From positions 1 through 41,675 of the forward strand of contig JANQNP010000026.1 of assembly GCA_028279505.1 (NCBI GenBank): a DNA stretch of 41,675 nucleotides, in the 5' to 3' direction. A program made the translations under genes and the position numbers. The notes beneath the pieces are model-generated. The model was not told the origin of the DNA. It saw nothing but the letters and a program-made list of their open reading frames with translations, and did no database searches. Positions 23,924 to 31,689 of the stretch are shown here, piece by piece (within the stretch, counting starts at the first letter, position 1; each line of letters begins with the position of its first letter). Source of the DNA: Dehalococcoidia bacterium. GTDB taxonomy: Bacteria; Chloroflexota; Dehalococcoidia; UBA2979.

Positions 23924-24038
23924 CGCGGCCCTCGCGCCCCGAGCCGGCCACCAGTAGCCGTCCGCGAGGTTGCCCGAGATCCGGAGCCATGTTTCAGCGG
24001 CGCTGCGACGCGCCTCGTCGCAACGCGGAGGTACGCAG

Positions 24039-24956
24039 GTGGGTCGGTTTGCGGTCGACGCTGTGGAGCTCCGGAAGGAGTTCGGGAGCACCGTGGCGGT
24101 CGACGGTGTGTCGTTCGTGGTGCACGACGGGGAGTGTTTCGGGCTGCTGGGGCCGAACGGCGCTGGCAAGACGACCACGATCCGGATGATCACCTGCGCC
24201 TCGCCAGTGGGCGGGGGCCGGCTGCTGGTGACCGGGCACGACGTCACCGAGGAACCGCGGTTGGTGAAGTCGCGGATCGGGGTGGTGCCACAGGACGAGA
24301 ACCTTGACCCGGATCTGCCGACGCGGAAGAACCTCGAGGTGTACGCGCGCTACTTCGGGCTGTCGGGCGCCGAGATCCGTGAGCGGGTCGACGAGCAGCT
24401 CGAGTTCTTCGAGCTCGATGGGAAGGCGAAGGAGCCGGTCAACACGCTCTCGGGCGGGATGCGGCGCCGGCTGCTGATCGCGCGAGCGCTGATCCATCAG
24501 CCGCAGCTCCTCGTGCTGGACGAGCCGACGGTGGGGCTCGACCCGCAGGCGCGGCACCTCGTGTGGGAGCAGCTCCGGCGGCTGCGGGAGCGGGGAGTGA
24601 CGCAGCTGCTGACGACGCACTACATGGACGAGGCAGCGCAGCTGTGCGACCGGATCGTCGTGATGCATCGAGGGTCGATCCTCGCGGAGGGGAGCCCTCG
24701 GGAGCTGGTGCAGGAGCACGCAGGCGAGTCCGTGCTCGAGTTGCGGATGCCCGCGAGCGAGCGAGAACCGCTCGTCGCGGCGGCGGGCGGTGAGGTGGCG
24801 GTCGAGGCGTACGGAGATGTGGCGTACCTCTTCGGCGAGCAGGCGGCGCTGTCACCGGTGGCGACGCGGGTGGGCGATCACTTCCGCGGGTTGCTGCGGC
24901 CCGCGAACCTCGAGGATGTGTTTCTCAGGCTGACGGGACGGGAGCTGCTGGAGTGA
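24039..24956 (+). CDS. ABC transporter ATP-binding protein, DrrA/NodI-like
   Basis: A 305-residue ATPase that would power the ABC-2 permease encoded next to it. Visible motifs are Walker A LGPNGAGKTTTIRMI, the Q-loop in IGVVPQDENLDPDLP, the signature LSGGMRRRLLIARALIH, Walker B LLVLDEPTVGLDP, and the H-loop LLTTHYMDEAAQLCDR. After residue 230 a C-terminal domain typical of DrrA/NodI-type exporters follows. GTG at 24039 is chosen because GGAGG lies seven nt upstream; the frame is open further upstream but without a better start. Substrate unknown; members export drugs, lipids or polysaccharides. Confidence 0.92.
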   Translation: MGRFAVDAVELRKEFGSTVAVDGVSFVVHDGECFGLLGPNGAGKTTTIRMITCASPVGGGRLLVTGHDVTEEPRLVKSRIGVVPQDENLDPDLPTRKNLEVYARYFGLSGAEIRERVDEQLEFFELDGKAKEPVNTLSGGMRRRLLIARALIHQPQLLVLDEPTVGLDPQARHLVWEQLRRLRERGVTQLLTTHYMDEAAQLCDRIVVMHRGSILAEGSPRELVQEHAGESVLELRMPASEREPLVAAAGGEVAVEAYGDVAYLFGEQAALSPVATRVGDHFRGLLRPANLEDVFLRLTGRELLE

Positions 24957-25747
24957 CGATGCTGATCGGCGCGCCGGACGTCTCGAACGGGGCGGTGCAC
25001 GTTTGGCAGCGGAACTTCGACGTGTTCCGGCGCGTGTGGCGTACCGAGTCGCTGGGGATCGGTCTCGAGCCGTGGATCGTGATCCTCGCGATGGGGTTTG
25101 GCCTCGGGCGGTTCGTCGAGCTGGACAGCGGCGAGGAGTACATCCAGTTCCTCGCGCCCGGGTTGCTGGCGATGTTCCCGATGTTCGCGGCGATCTTCGA
25201 GTGCGGGTGGGGGGCGTTCATGCGCCTCGAGACCCATCGCACCTACGAGGCCGTGCTCACGACGCCGGCGAGCGTCGACGACCTGATCACGGGCGAGATC
25301 CTGTGGGGGACGACGCGGTCGGCCCTCAACGCGACGTACATCCTGGTGGTGTTGTTGATCCTCGGGCCGTGGACTGAGGCAGTGCGGTCGCCGTGGGCGA
25401 TCCTCGTGCTGCCGATCGCAGTGCTACAGGGGTTCATGTTCAGTGCGCTGGCGATGTCGTTTGCGTCGCTGGCACGCGCGATGACGCACTTCGGCTACCT
25501 ATTCAACGTGGTGGTGATGCCGATGTTCTGGTTGTCCGGCGGGTTCTTCCCGCTGGAGAACCTGCCGGACTGGGCGCAGCGGGTCGCCTGGTTCATGCCG
25601 CTCGTGCATTCGGTGGAGCTGAACCGGGCCGTGCTGACCGGGGATCTGCGGCCGGAGCTGCTGATTGACGTCGCCTGGCTCGCCGTTGGCGCGTGGGTCT
25701 TCTATCGCGCGGCGCTCGCGCTGATGCGGCGCCGGCTGATCGTCTGA
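24953..25747 (+). CDS. ABC-2 type permease, DrrB/NodJ-like
   Basis: A 264-residue protein with six membrane segments, translated from GTG 24953 (overlapping the ATPase stop as GTGA) or from ATG 24959, which has GGAG five nt upstream and looks better. It contains WGAFMRLETHRTYEAVLTTP and, near the end, MPMFWLSGGFFPLENLPDWA, the conserved ABC-2 region of NodJ/DrrB proteins. With the ATPase it forms a two-gene exporter. The gene ends at a small hairpin shared with the convergent methyltransferase gene. Confidence 0.92.
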   Translation: MTMLIGAPDVSNGAVHVWQRNFDVFRRVWRTESLGIGLEPWIVILAMGFGLGRFVELDSGEEYIQFLAPGLLAMFPMFAAIFECGWGAFMRLETHRTYEAVLTTPASVDDLITGEILWGTTRSALNATYILVVLLILGPWTEAVRSPWAILVLPIAVLQGFMFSALAMSFASLARAMTHFGYLFNVVVMPMFWLSGGFFPLENLPDWAQRVAWFMPLVHSVELNRAVLTGDLRPELLIDVAWLAVGAWVFYRAALALMRRRLIV

Positions 25748-25751
25748 GCCG

Positions 25752-25767
25752 GGCCGGCTAACCGGCC
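25752..25767. terminator. possible bidirectional hairpin between convergent genes
   Basis: GGCCGG-CTAA-CCGGCC forms a six-bp GC stem with a four-nt loop. The loop holds the stop codon of the methyltransferase gene, and the permease stop is just upstream. On the plus strand GGCTTCTCCC follows, only weakly T-rich. Confidence 0.4.
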
Positions 25768-26510
25768 GGCTTCTCCCAGACCGAGACGTGCTGGCGGCTC
25801 TCGCTGGTGAACGGCTCGCGGTGCCAGCCGCCCCAGCGGTCACGGAGGGTCATGCCGGCGAGCTGTGCCATCAGGTCGAGTTCCGAGGGCCAGACGTAGC
25901 GGAACGGCATCGACCTCAGCTCGAACGTGCCGTCGATCTTGCGGAAGTGGTGCGAGACGGAGCGCTGGGTGGCGACGTCGACCTCGTCGACGCCCCAGTG
26001 GTCCTCGGAGGCGTCGAAGACCTGCATCGTCTCGCCAGACGGGAGGGACTGCAGGCGCGGCGTCATGACCTCGATCAGGAAGGTGCCGCCGGGCTCGAGG
26101 TGGGTGGCGACGTTGCGGAAGCAGGCGACCTGAGTGGCCTGCGAGGTCAGGTTCATGATGGTGTTGAACACGAGGTAGGCGGTGCGGAAGGTGCCGTCCA
26201 CCTCGGCGGTGGCGAAGTCGCCGATGGTGATGGGGATGTCGGCGCCGCCGGGCTTCGCGCGGAGCTGGTCGACCATCGCCTCGGAGAGCTCGATGCCGGC
26301 GACCGGGACGCCTCGGGCGGCGAGCGGAAGGGCGATGCGGCCGGTGCCGATGCCCAGCTCGAGGGCGCGACCGTCGCCGGCTAGTTCGGCGAGGAGGTCG
26401 ACGACCGGGTCGATCGCGCCGGCCTCGAACATGGCGGCGGCATTCTCGTCGTAAGTCGGGGCGACGTCGGCGCCGAAGTGGTCTGCTGGCTGGTTGGTGG
26501 GTTGCTGCAC
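25758..26510 (-). CDS. class I SAM-dependent methyltransferase
   Basis: A 250-residue protein with the Rossmann-like SAM fold. Motif I is ALELGIGTGRIALPLAARG at about residues 50-68, motif II VAGIELSEAMVDQL, then a post-motif region FNTIMNLTSQATQVACFRNV and LEPGGTFLIEV. It begins FGADVAPTYDENAAAMF, a common start in this group. The substrate is unknown. The start is GTG 26510, and TACCCT lies seven nt before it, which suggests a leaderless transcript. It is divergent from the DHA2 MFS gene; a functional link is possible but not shown. Confidence 0.85.
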   Translation of the reverse strand: MQQPTNQPADHFGADVAPTYDENAAAMFEAGAIDPVVDLLAELAGDGRALELGIGTGRIALPLAARGVPVAGIELSEAMVDQLRAKPGGADIPITIGDFATAEVDGTFRTAYLVFNTIMNLTSQATQVACFRNVATHLEPGGTFLIEVMTPRLQSLPSGETMQVFDASEDHWGVDEVDVATQRSVSHHFRKIDGTFELRSMPFRYVWPSELDLMAQLAGMTLRDRWGGWHREPFTSESRQHVSVWEKPAG

Positions 26511-26517
26511 GGAGCGC

Positions 26518-26523
26518 AGGGTA
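26518..26523 (-). promoter_or_regulatory. -10-like TACCCT seven nt before the methyltransferase gene
   Basis: TACCCT is followed by GCGCTCC and then the GTG start. It matches the TANNNT pattern at the same close spacing as at selB and hemW. No -35 was seen. Confidence 0.3.
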
Positions 26524-26584
26524 GCGCGGCCCCTGACGGTCGGGTGGCACTGTAGATTTTCGTGCGCCTCACGGCGGTGGGGCC

Positions 26585-26650
26585 TATGCTCGCGAGATGC
26601 CCTCGATCCCGACGCGCGTCCCCAGCGACCTCACGGGCGGCTCGCGTTGA
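26585..26650 (+). promoter_or_regulatory. possible leaderless promoter and 17-codon leader ORF before the DHA2 MFS gene
   Basis: TATGCT (26585-26590) lies six nt before ATG 26597. That ATG opens a 17-codon ORF (MPSIPTRVPSDLTGGSR) ending in a TGA that overlaps the TTG start of the transporter as TTGA. The transporter has a weak start codon and no good ribosome binding site, so coupling to the leader ORF is plausible. The arrangement closely mirrors that before def. Confidence 0.4.
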
Positions 26651-28233
26651 GCGCAAACGGCGTTCCGCCAGCGGCACCCAGCTCACGGCTGCCGTGGAAC
26701 CGGGGCGACAACTACAAGTGGTGGGCGTTCACGGCGATCGGCGTCTCGTTCTTCACCCAGGTGGCGAGCATGTCGATGGTGTTCGTCGCGCTGTCCTCGA
26801 TCGCCGACGAGTTCGGGATCACGCTGCGCGCGGTGACGTGGGTGGTGGTGGCGCAGGCGCTGACGATCAGCGCGCTGATGATGCCGATGGGCCGGCTCGC
26901 GGACATGATCGGCCGTCGCCGCGTGCATCTCACCGGACTGGTCTTCTTCGGCGGTGGCGCCGTCCTCGTGGCGCTCTCACCGACGTTTGGCTTGCTGATC
27001 GCGGCGCGTGTCGTGATGGCGATCGGCAACGCGATGGGTCAATCCGTCGGCACCGCGATGGTGATCTCCGTCTTCCCGGCGAGCGAGCGCGGGAACGCGA
27101 TCGGCAGTCAGACGACGGCGGTCGCGGTCGGCGGCGCCTCCGGGCCGATCTTCGCCGGGCTGATTCTGCAGTTCCTGCCGTGGCAGGCGCTGTTCTGGAT
27201 GATCACGGTGCCGATCGCCATCGCGTTCGTCGCCGGGTACTTCATCCTCGATGACCGGTGGCTGAACCAGTACGAGGCGCCCGAACGGCCGCCGTTCGAC
27301 TGGGGCGGGGCTGTGCTGTCGGCGGTCGCGATCGTGCTGCTCGTGATCACGATGAACAACCCGTTGGGCCTCGACTGGTTGTCGCCCACGATCCTCGGCA
27401 GCGGGGTGGCGGTGGTGGTGCTGCTGGCGCTGTTCGCTCGCTGGGAGCTGCGCAACGCGGCGCCGATGCTGGAGCTGCGGTTGTTCCAGAGCGGCGTGTT
27501 GAGCATGGCGGTGGCGGCGCGCTTCTTCGGGTTCCTCGGGGCGACGGCGACGCGGTTCCTCGCGCCGATCTACCTGCTCAGCCTGCGCGGGCTCAGCGAG
27601 GGCGCGACGGGCGGGGCGCTGTTCCTGATCTCGCTCGGGATGGCGCTGGCGGCGCAGGGCTCAGGGCGGCTCTCGGATCGGTTCGGGTCGCGGCCGTTCG
27701 CGGTATTCGGCTTCGCGGTGCTGCTGGGCACGGCGCTGGCGATGGTGTTCGTCGGGGCGACGACGCCGATGTGGGTGGTGCTGGTGATCTTGTTCGTGAA
27801 CGGGCTTGGGATGGGGCTGTGGAACGTCCCGAACAACGCGGTGATCATGGGCTCGGTCCCGGCGTCGAACTTCGGGGTGGTCGGCGCACTCACCAACCTC
27901 GTGCGGAACGTCGGGAACGTAACCGGGCAGGCGCTGGCCTCGGCGGTGGTCGTGGCGGTGATGGCGGCGTCCGGGTTCGACATCCCGCTGAGCGAGATCG
28001 AGGAGACGGCGGGCGCCGGGGCGGCGTTCGTCGATGGGTGGCGGGTGGCCTACCTGCTCGTGACGGCGTTCGCGACGATCGCCCTCGTGCTGGCGTTCTT
28101 CACGAGGCCCTCGTTCGAGGGCCGGGACGCGGGGACGGACACCAACGACGAGGCGGCCGAGGTGCAGGCGACCTCGGAGCCGCGAGCGGCCACGGCCGAC
28201 CCGGCGGCCGGCCGTGGGAGCGCTGCCGGCTAG
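26647..28233 (+). CDS. MFS transporter, DHA2 (EmrB/QacA) family, 14 helices
   Basis: A 528-residue drug:proton antiporter-like protein. Helix 1 starts at WWAFTAIGVSFFTQVASMSM. Motif A is GRLADMIGRRRVHLTG, and motif C-like sequence is AVGGASGPIFAGLIL. The protein has about 14 membrane helices and an acidic, low-complexity C-terminal tail of about 45 residues. It probably exports hydrophobic compounds, but the substrate cannot be read. The TTG at 26647 is chosen because it lies close to the first helix and is overlapped by the leader ORF stop; no ATG fits between it and the helix. It is convergent with the SDR gene with no gap at all. Confidence 0.88.
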   Translation: MSANGVPPAAPSSRLPWNRGDNYKWWAFTAIGVSFFTQVASMSMVFVALSSIADEFGITLRAVTWVVVAQALTISALMMPMGRLADMIGRRRVHLTGLVFFGGGAVLVALSPTFGLLIAARVVMAIGNAMGQSVGTAMVISVFPASERGNAIGSQTTAVAVGGASGPIFAGLILQFLPWQALFWMITVPIAIAFVAGYFILDDRWLNQYEAPERPPFDWGGAVLSAVAIVLLVITMNNPLGLDWLSPTILGSGVAVVVLLALFARWELRNAAPMLELRLFQSGVLSMAVAARFFGFLGATATRFLAPIYLLSLRGLSEGATGGALFLISLGMALAAQGSGRLSDRFGSRPFAVFGFAVLLGTALAMVFVGATTPMWVVLVILFVNGLGMGLWNVPNNAVIMGSVPASNFGVVGALTNLVRNVGNVTGQALASAVVVAVMAASGFDIPLSEIEETAGAGAAFVDGWRVAYLLVTAFATIALVLAFFTRPSFEGRDAGTDTNDEAAEVQATSEPRAATADPAAGRGSAAG

Positions 28234-28250
28234 CTAGCCGTCTTCTTTCG
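28225..28250 (+). terminator. possible intrinsic terminator in the palindrome joining MFS and SDR stops
   Basis: CGGCTAGCTAGCCG (28227-28240) is a perfect palindrome that contains the stop codons of both convergent genes side by side. On the plus strand it is followed by TCTTCTTTC, so CGGCT-AGCT-AGCCG plus a T-rich tract could end the MFS transcript. Confidence 0.45.
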
Positions 28251-29154
28251 GCCCGAACTCGTTGGTCAGGAGCTGGCCGAGGGTCTTCGGGAACGACTCG
28301 AACATGTCGTCGTTCGTCCAGATGTCGCCCTTCGAGAACGTGCGGGCCTCGACCTCCGGGATGGTGTAGAGGCCGACCTCACCACCGCGGATCATGAAGT
28401 CGCGACCGTTCACGTTCTGCGCCTCGTCCGAAGCGAGGTAGGCGATGAGCGCGCCGATGGCGTTCGGGTCGAGGGCGGCGAGGCCGCCGCCCGCGCGGGT
28501 CTCGCCGCGTGCCTCGGCAGCGCGAGCGGCCGCTTCCATCTCGGGGGACAGGGTGAGGCGGGTGGCCGCCGTGGGCCGGATCGCGTTGCAGGTGACGCCG
28601 TAGCGCCCGAGGTCGCGGGCGACGGTGCGGGTGATGCCGACGATGCCCTCTTTGGCGGCGGAGTAGTTCGCCTGACCGGCGTTGCCGAGGCCCGAGCTGG
28701 AGCTGGTGTTGATGATCCGGCCGGAGCGCTGCTGCCGCATGATCACCGCCGCGTGCTTGATCGTGTTGAACGTCCCCGTGAGGTGGACGGCGATGACGAT
28801 GTCCCACTCTTCCTTGGTCATGTTGAAGACCATGCGGTCGCGGAGGATGCCGGCGTTGTTGACGAGGATGTCGAGCCCGCCGAGCTCGTCCATCGCCTGC
28901 TTGACCATCTCGCCGCAGGCGTCGAAGTCGGAGACGTCGGCGTAGTTGGCGACGGCCTTGCCGCCCATCTGCTCGATCTCGTTGACGACCTCTTGCGCAG
29001 GGGTCTGGTCGGAGCCCTCGCCGCTGGTGGCGCCTCCGAGGTCGTTGACCAGGACCGAGGCGCCCTCGGCGGCCAGCGCCAGCGCCTCGCCACGTCCGAT
29101 GCCGCGGCCGGCGCCGGTGACGATCGCGACCTTGCCTTCAAGTCGATTTGCCAT
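28234..29154 (-). CDS. SDR family oxidoreductase, MFE-2 3-hydroxyacyl-CoA dehydrogenase-like
   Basis: A 306-residue short-chain dehydrogenase. The cofactor loop is VTGAGRGIGRGEALALAAEG with VLVNDLGG, the structural motif ILVNNAG, the catalytic serine in INTSSSSGLGNAGQANYSAA, and the YxxxK pair as NYSAAKEG. The long NDLGG...AQEVVNEIEQMGGKAVANYA form and the extended C-terminus resemble the dehydrogenase part of multifunctional enzyme type 2 (beta-oxidation or bile/steroid side chains). That function is an inference. ATG at 29154 has GAGGGG six nt upstream; TACGAT at 29234-29239 could be a -10 giving an 80-nt leader. Confidence 0.88.
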   Translation of the reverse strand: MANRLEGKVAIVTGAGRGIGRGEALALAAEGASVLVNDLGGATSGEGSDQTPAQEVVNEIEQMGGKAVANYADVSDFDACGEMVKQAMDELGGLDILVNNAGILRDRMVFNMTKEEWDIVIAVHLTGTFNTIKHAAVIMRQQRSGRIINTSSSSGLGNAGQANYSAAKEGIVGITRTVARDLGRYGVTCNAIRPTAATRLTLSPEMEAAARAAEARGETRAGGGLAALDPNAIGALIAYLASDEAQNVNGRDFMIRGGEVGLYTIPEVEARTFSKGDIWTNDDMFESFPKTLGQLLTNEFGPKEDG

Positions 29155-29305
29155 GGGGATCCCCTCGTTCGCGGCCGTGTCGCCGCGTGTGTTTCGCATG
29201 CTGTTTTCTACTGCCGTTTGATTCGCGGCGCGGATCGTAGCAGCGGTGGATGCGACGAACACCTGCGGAACGTCACGCGTTCACGCCAGGAGCAGGAGAC
29301 GCTGG

Positions 29306-30037
29306 TCACCGGCTGCGTTGGCTGCGGAGGGCGCGCCGTTCCTCGGGGCTGTGCCGTTCGATCGCGCGGGCGAATGCGATGGTGCCGAAGGCGTCGAGGT
29401 GCTCTTCGAGGAAGGTGCTCGCGGCTTCGGGATCGGCCTGCGTCAGCTCCCGGAGGACCCAACCGACGGCCTTCTGGACGTAGTAGCGCTCGTCGTCGAG
29501 GCAGTTAGCGACGAGCGGGAGCATCTCGCCCGCGTTGAGGAAGACGGCGTTCTTCCCGGAGTAGTGGATCAGGCTGACGAGTGAGATCCGACGGAGCCAT
29601 TCTTCCTCGGCCGCGTTCCACTCGAGCAGCGTCGGGTAGACGTCGTCGTGGTGGTGATGGAGGACGTGCGAGTAGAGATTGCTCAGGGCGTCGGCGTGGG
29701 CCCAGTTGTCGACGCGATCGACCCAGCGGCTGATCACGGGCCAGAGGTCCGGTCCAGCATCCTTCCGGGCGATCGGCAGGTAGTACTCGAGTGCCGCGAA
29801 GAGGACCTCGCCGTAGGGGGTCTCGTGCCAGAGCCGGTCCCAGGTGGTGAGCACCTCGTCCGGTGGGGCGCTGGTGAACGTGAGGGGACCTCGGGCGACC
29901 TTGCGCAGCGCCGGCATGCGGACGCCGAGGTAGTCGAGCTTCGATCCGCGATCTTCGGCGACGCGGGCGCCGAGGACCGCGTTCCCGCTCGCGCGCAGCG
30001 CTGCTACCAGTTCGTCGTGCGGATCCGCGGGCGTCAT
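29306..30037 (-). CDS. DNA alkylation repair protein, AlkD-like HEAT-repeat glycosylase
   Basis: A 243-residue, mostly helical protein of the AlkD family, which removes alkylated bases without flipping them. It shows LDYLGVRMPALRKVARG, the helix pair YYLPIARKDAGPDLWPVISR, VDNWAHADALSNL (Trp and Asp of the DNA-facing groove), and YYVQKAVGWVLRELTQADPE. The family includes inactive members, so repair activity is inferred. It is translated from ATG 30037, overlapped by the stop of an eight-codon mini-ORF that itself begins on the zinc-ribbon stop. The 150 nt downstream of it before the SDR gene hold no clear gene. Confidence 0.88.
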   Translation of the reverse strand: MTPADPHDELVAALRASGNAVLGARVAEDRGSKLDYLGVRMPALRKVARGPLTFTSAPPDEVLTTWDRLWHETPYGEVLFAALEYYLPIARKDAGPDLWPVISRWVDRVDNWAHADALSNLYSHVLHHHHDDVYPTLLEWNAAEEEWLRRISLVSLIHYSGKNAVFLNAGEMLPLVANCLDDERYYVQKAVGWVLRELTQADPEAASTFLEEHLDAFGTIAFARAIERHSPEERRALRSQRSR

Positions 30038-30060
30038 TTTCTGGCCGGTCGTGGCGTCAC
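30034..30060 (-). other. putative bridging mini-ORF between the zinc-ribbon gene and alkD-like gene (8 codons)
   Basis: GTG 30060 overlaps the zinc-ribbon stop as GTGA and opens eight codons (MTPRPARK). The final TGA overlaps the alkD-like ATG as ATGA. The alkD-like gene has no clear ribosome binding site in this 19-nt gap. The layout matches the ftsW/murG and murG/murC bridges. Confidence 0.35.
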
Positions 30061-30335
30061 TCGAGGACGCGCATGGAGGCCCAGTCGGTGCGGGCGCAGG
30101 CGGGGCAGGCCTCGGGGAGTTCGGCTCGCGGGACGGGCTCGCGGGTGCCGGAGACGCCGACCCAGATGTCGTCGCGCAGGCGTGAACTGAAGTCGGGGCG
30201 GCCCTTCGGGCCGGGTCGGGCCGGCTCGAACTCCTCTTTCACGCGGCGGGCGATTTCGTCCTCGGAGAGCGGGCCAGGCTGGCGGACGAGGACTTCGCGA
30301 CCGCACGCGTTGCAGCGAAAGACCTCGATCGCCAT
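30057..30335 (-). CDS. small zinc-ribbon protein of unknown function
   Basis: A 92-residue soluble protein with two Cys pairs, FRCNACGREVLV at the N-terminus and ACPACARTDWASM near the C-terminus, most likely binding one zinc ion. The middle is charged (SEDEIARRVKEEFEPARPG) and contains DDIWVGVSGTREP. I do not recognise a named family. Its ATG lies three nt after the hemW stop, and it is probably in one transcript with hemW and the alkD-like gene. Confidence 0.75.
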   Translation of the reverse strand: MAIEVFRCNACGREVLVRQPGPLSEDEIARRVKEEFEPARPGPKGRPDFSSRLRDDIWVGVSGTREPVPRAELPEACPACARTDWASMRVLE

Positions 30336-30338
30336 CGC

Positions 30339-31589
30339 CTACCCGTCCGTCGGGGGATCGTCGGGGGGATCGGGCAAGAGGTCGATGAAGACCTCGTTGG
30401 AGAGGAGGAGGCCGCGGTCGGTGAGGCGGACGCGGCCGGCGGCTCGCTCGATCAGGCCGAGGGCGAGGTGCCGCTGCAGTGCGGGGCCGAACTCCTGCTC
30501 GAGGGTGACGCCGTAGCGCGTCTCGAAGGCGGCTTCGTCGATGCCCTCGAGGAGTCGCAGGCCGAGGATGGCGGTGTCGGCGCGGTTGGTCGCCTCGTCG
30601 GGCGTTTCGCCGCCGGCGATCTGCTGCATGGTGCCGCGGCCCTCGGCGGCGCGCTGCTCGACGCTGGCGTTGATCGCGTCGACGTAGCGATTGGGCGCGT
30701 CGACGTTGGCGAACCGCTGGCCAACGAAGAAGGAGTGGGCGCCCGCGCCCATGCCGAGGTAAGGCTCGGCGCGCCAGTAGATCAGGTTGTGCTCGCAGCG
30801 GCGGCCGGGCTTCGCCCAGTTCGAGATCTCGTAGTGCTCGTAGCCGGCGGAGGCGAGGCGTTCGCGCGTCCACTCGTACTGCGCGGCGGCGAGGTCGGGG
30901 TCGGGCTCGGGCAGCATGCCCTTCTGGACGCGGTAGTAGAGCGCGGTCTCCGGCTCGACGGTCAGCGCGTAGCAGGAGAGATGCTCCGGCTCCAGGGCGA
31001 GCACCTGCTCGAGGGTGTCGCGCCAGCGGGCCTCGCTGTGGTTGATCAGCCCGAAGATGAGGTCGAGGTTCAGGTTTTCGTAGCCGGCCGCGCGGGCGGC
31101 GGTCACCGCCTCGACGACGCGTTCCGGGGTGTGCTGGCGGTCGAGCAGCTCCAACTCGTCGGCGTGCATCGACTGCACGCCCATCGAGAGCCGGTTGATG
31201 CCGAGGGCGCGCATGCCCGCGAGGTGCTCCGCCGTGAGCTCGGTCGGGTTGGCCTCGAGGGTCCACTCGGCCTCGGGCGCGACGTTGAACCGCTCGCGGA
31301 CCGCGGTGGTGATGGCCTCGAGGTCTTCGAGCGAGGTGAGGGAGGGGGTGCCGCCGCCGAAGAATACGGAGGTGACCTGGCTGCGCTGTGCCGCCGGCGC
31401 CCAGAGGGCGATCTCGTTGACGAGGGCGGGCGTGTAGTCGGGCACGAGGTGGTCGAGGTGCTCGTAGGAGTTGAAGTCGCAGTAGCCGCACTTCGCGGAG
31501 CAGAAGGGGATGTGCAGGTAGAGCCCGAGGCCGGGCGCGGAGCCCTCGGAGGTGTCGGTCGGCGTTGCAGCCTCGGGAGCGGTCGTCAT
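30339..31589 (-). CDS. hemW: radical SAM heme chaperone HemW (HemN-like)
   Basis: HemW binds heme and an iron-sulfur cluster and helps deliver heme to respiratory enzymes. The 416-residue protein has the radical SAM motif in LHIPFCSAKCGYCDFNSYEH (CxxxCxxC), SVFFGGGTPSLTSLE, RLSMGVQSMHADELELLDRQ, DLIFGLINHSEARWRDTLEQ, and a C-terminal HemN_C part with LGLRLLEGIDEAAFE. HemW rather than HemN because the first Cys is preceded by IPFC and there is no extended N-terminal arm; the two are hard to separate by sequence. TAGCCT lies six nt before the ATG, suggesting leaderless transcription. Confidence 0.9.
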   Translation of the reverse strand: MTTAPEAATPTDTSEGSAPGLGLYLHIPFCSAKCGYCDFNSYEHLDHLVPDYTPALVNEIALWAPAAQRSQVTSVFFGGGTPSLTSLEDLEAITTAVRERFNVAPEAEWTLEANPTELTAEHLAGMRALGINRLSMGVQSMHADELELLDRQHTPERVVEAVTAARAAGYENLNLDLIFGLINHSEARWRDTLEQVLALEPEHLSCYALTVEPETALYYRVQKGMLPEPDPDLAAAQYEWTRERLASAGYEHYEISNWAKPGRRCEHNLIYWRAEPYLGMGAGAHSFFVGQRFANVDAPNRYVDAINASVEQRAAEGRGTMQQIAGGETPDEATNRADTAILGLRLLEGIDEAAFETRYGVTLEQEFGPALQRHLALGLIERAAGRVRLTDRGLLLSNEVFIDLLPDPPDDPPTDG

Positions 31590-31595
31590 CGGATC

Positions 31596-31601
31596 AGGCT
31601 A
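31596..31601 (-). promoter_or_regulatory. -10-like TAGCCT six nt before hemW
   Basis: TAGCCT is followed by GATCCG and then ATG. Spacing equals that at selB (TACACT, CATCCG, ATG), and four of six spacer bases agree. No -35 was recognised. Confidence 0.35.
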
Positions 31602-31689
31602 GCAAGCGGCGGGCGAAATCGGCCTCGATTCGCCTCGGACGGCGGCGGTCCTCGTAGGATGGCGGCCCGAAGCAAAGGAGCGAGACTCG

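Noticed and set aside
28753..29508. Plus-strand open frame of about 250 codons opposite the SDR and alkD-like genes
   Set aside because: Its composition is typical of antisense frames in GC-rich DNA, and it runs across two well-supported genes.
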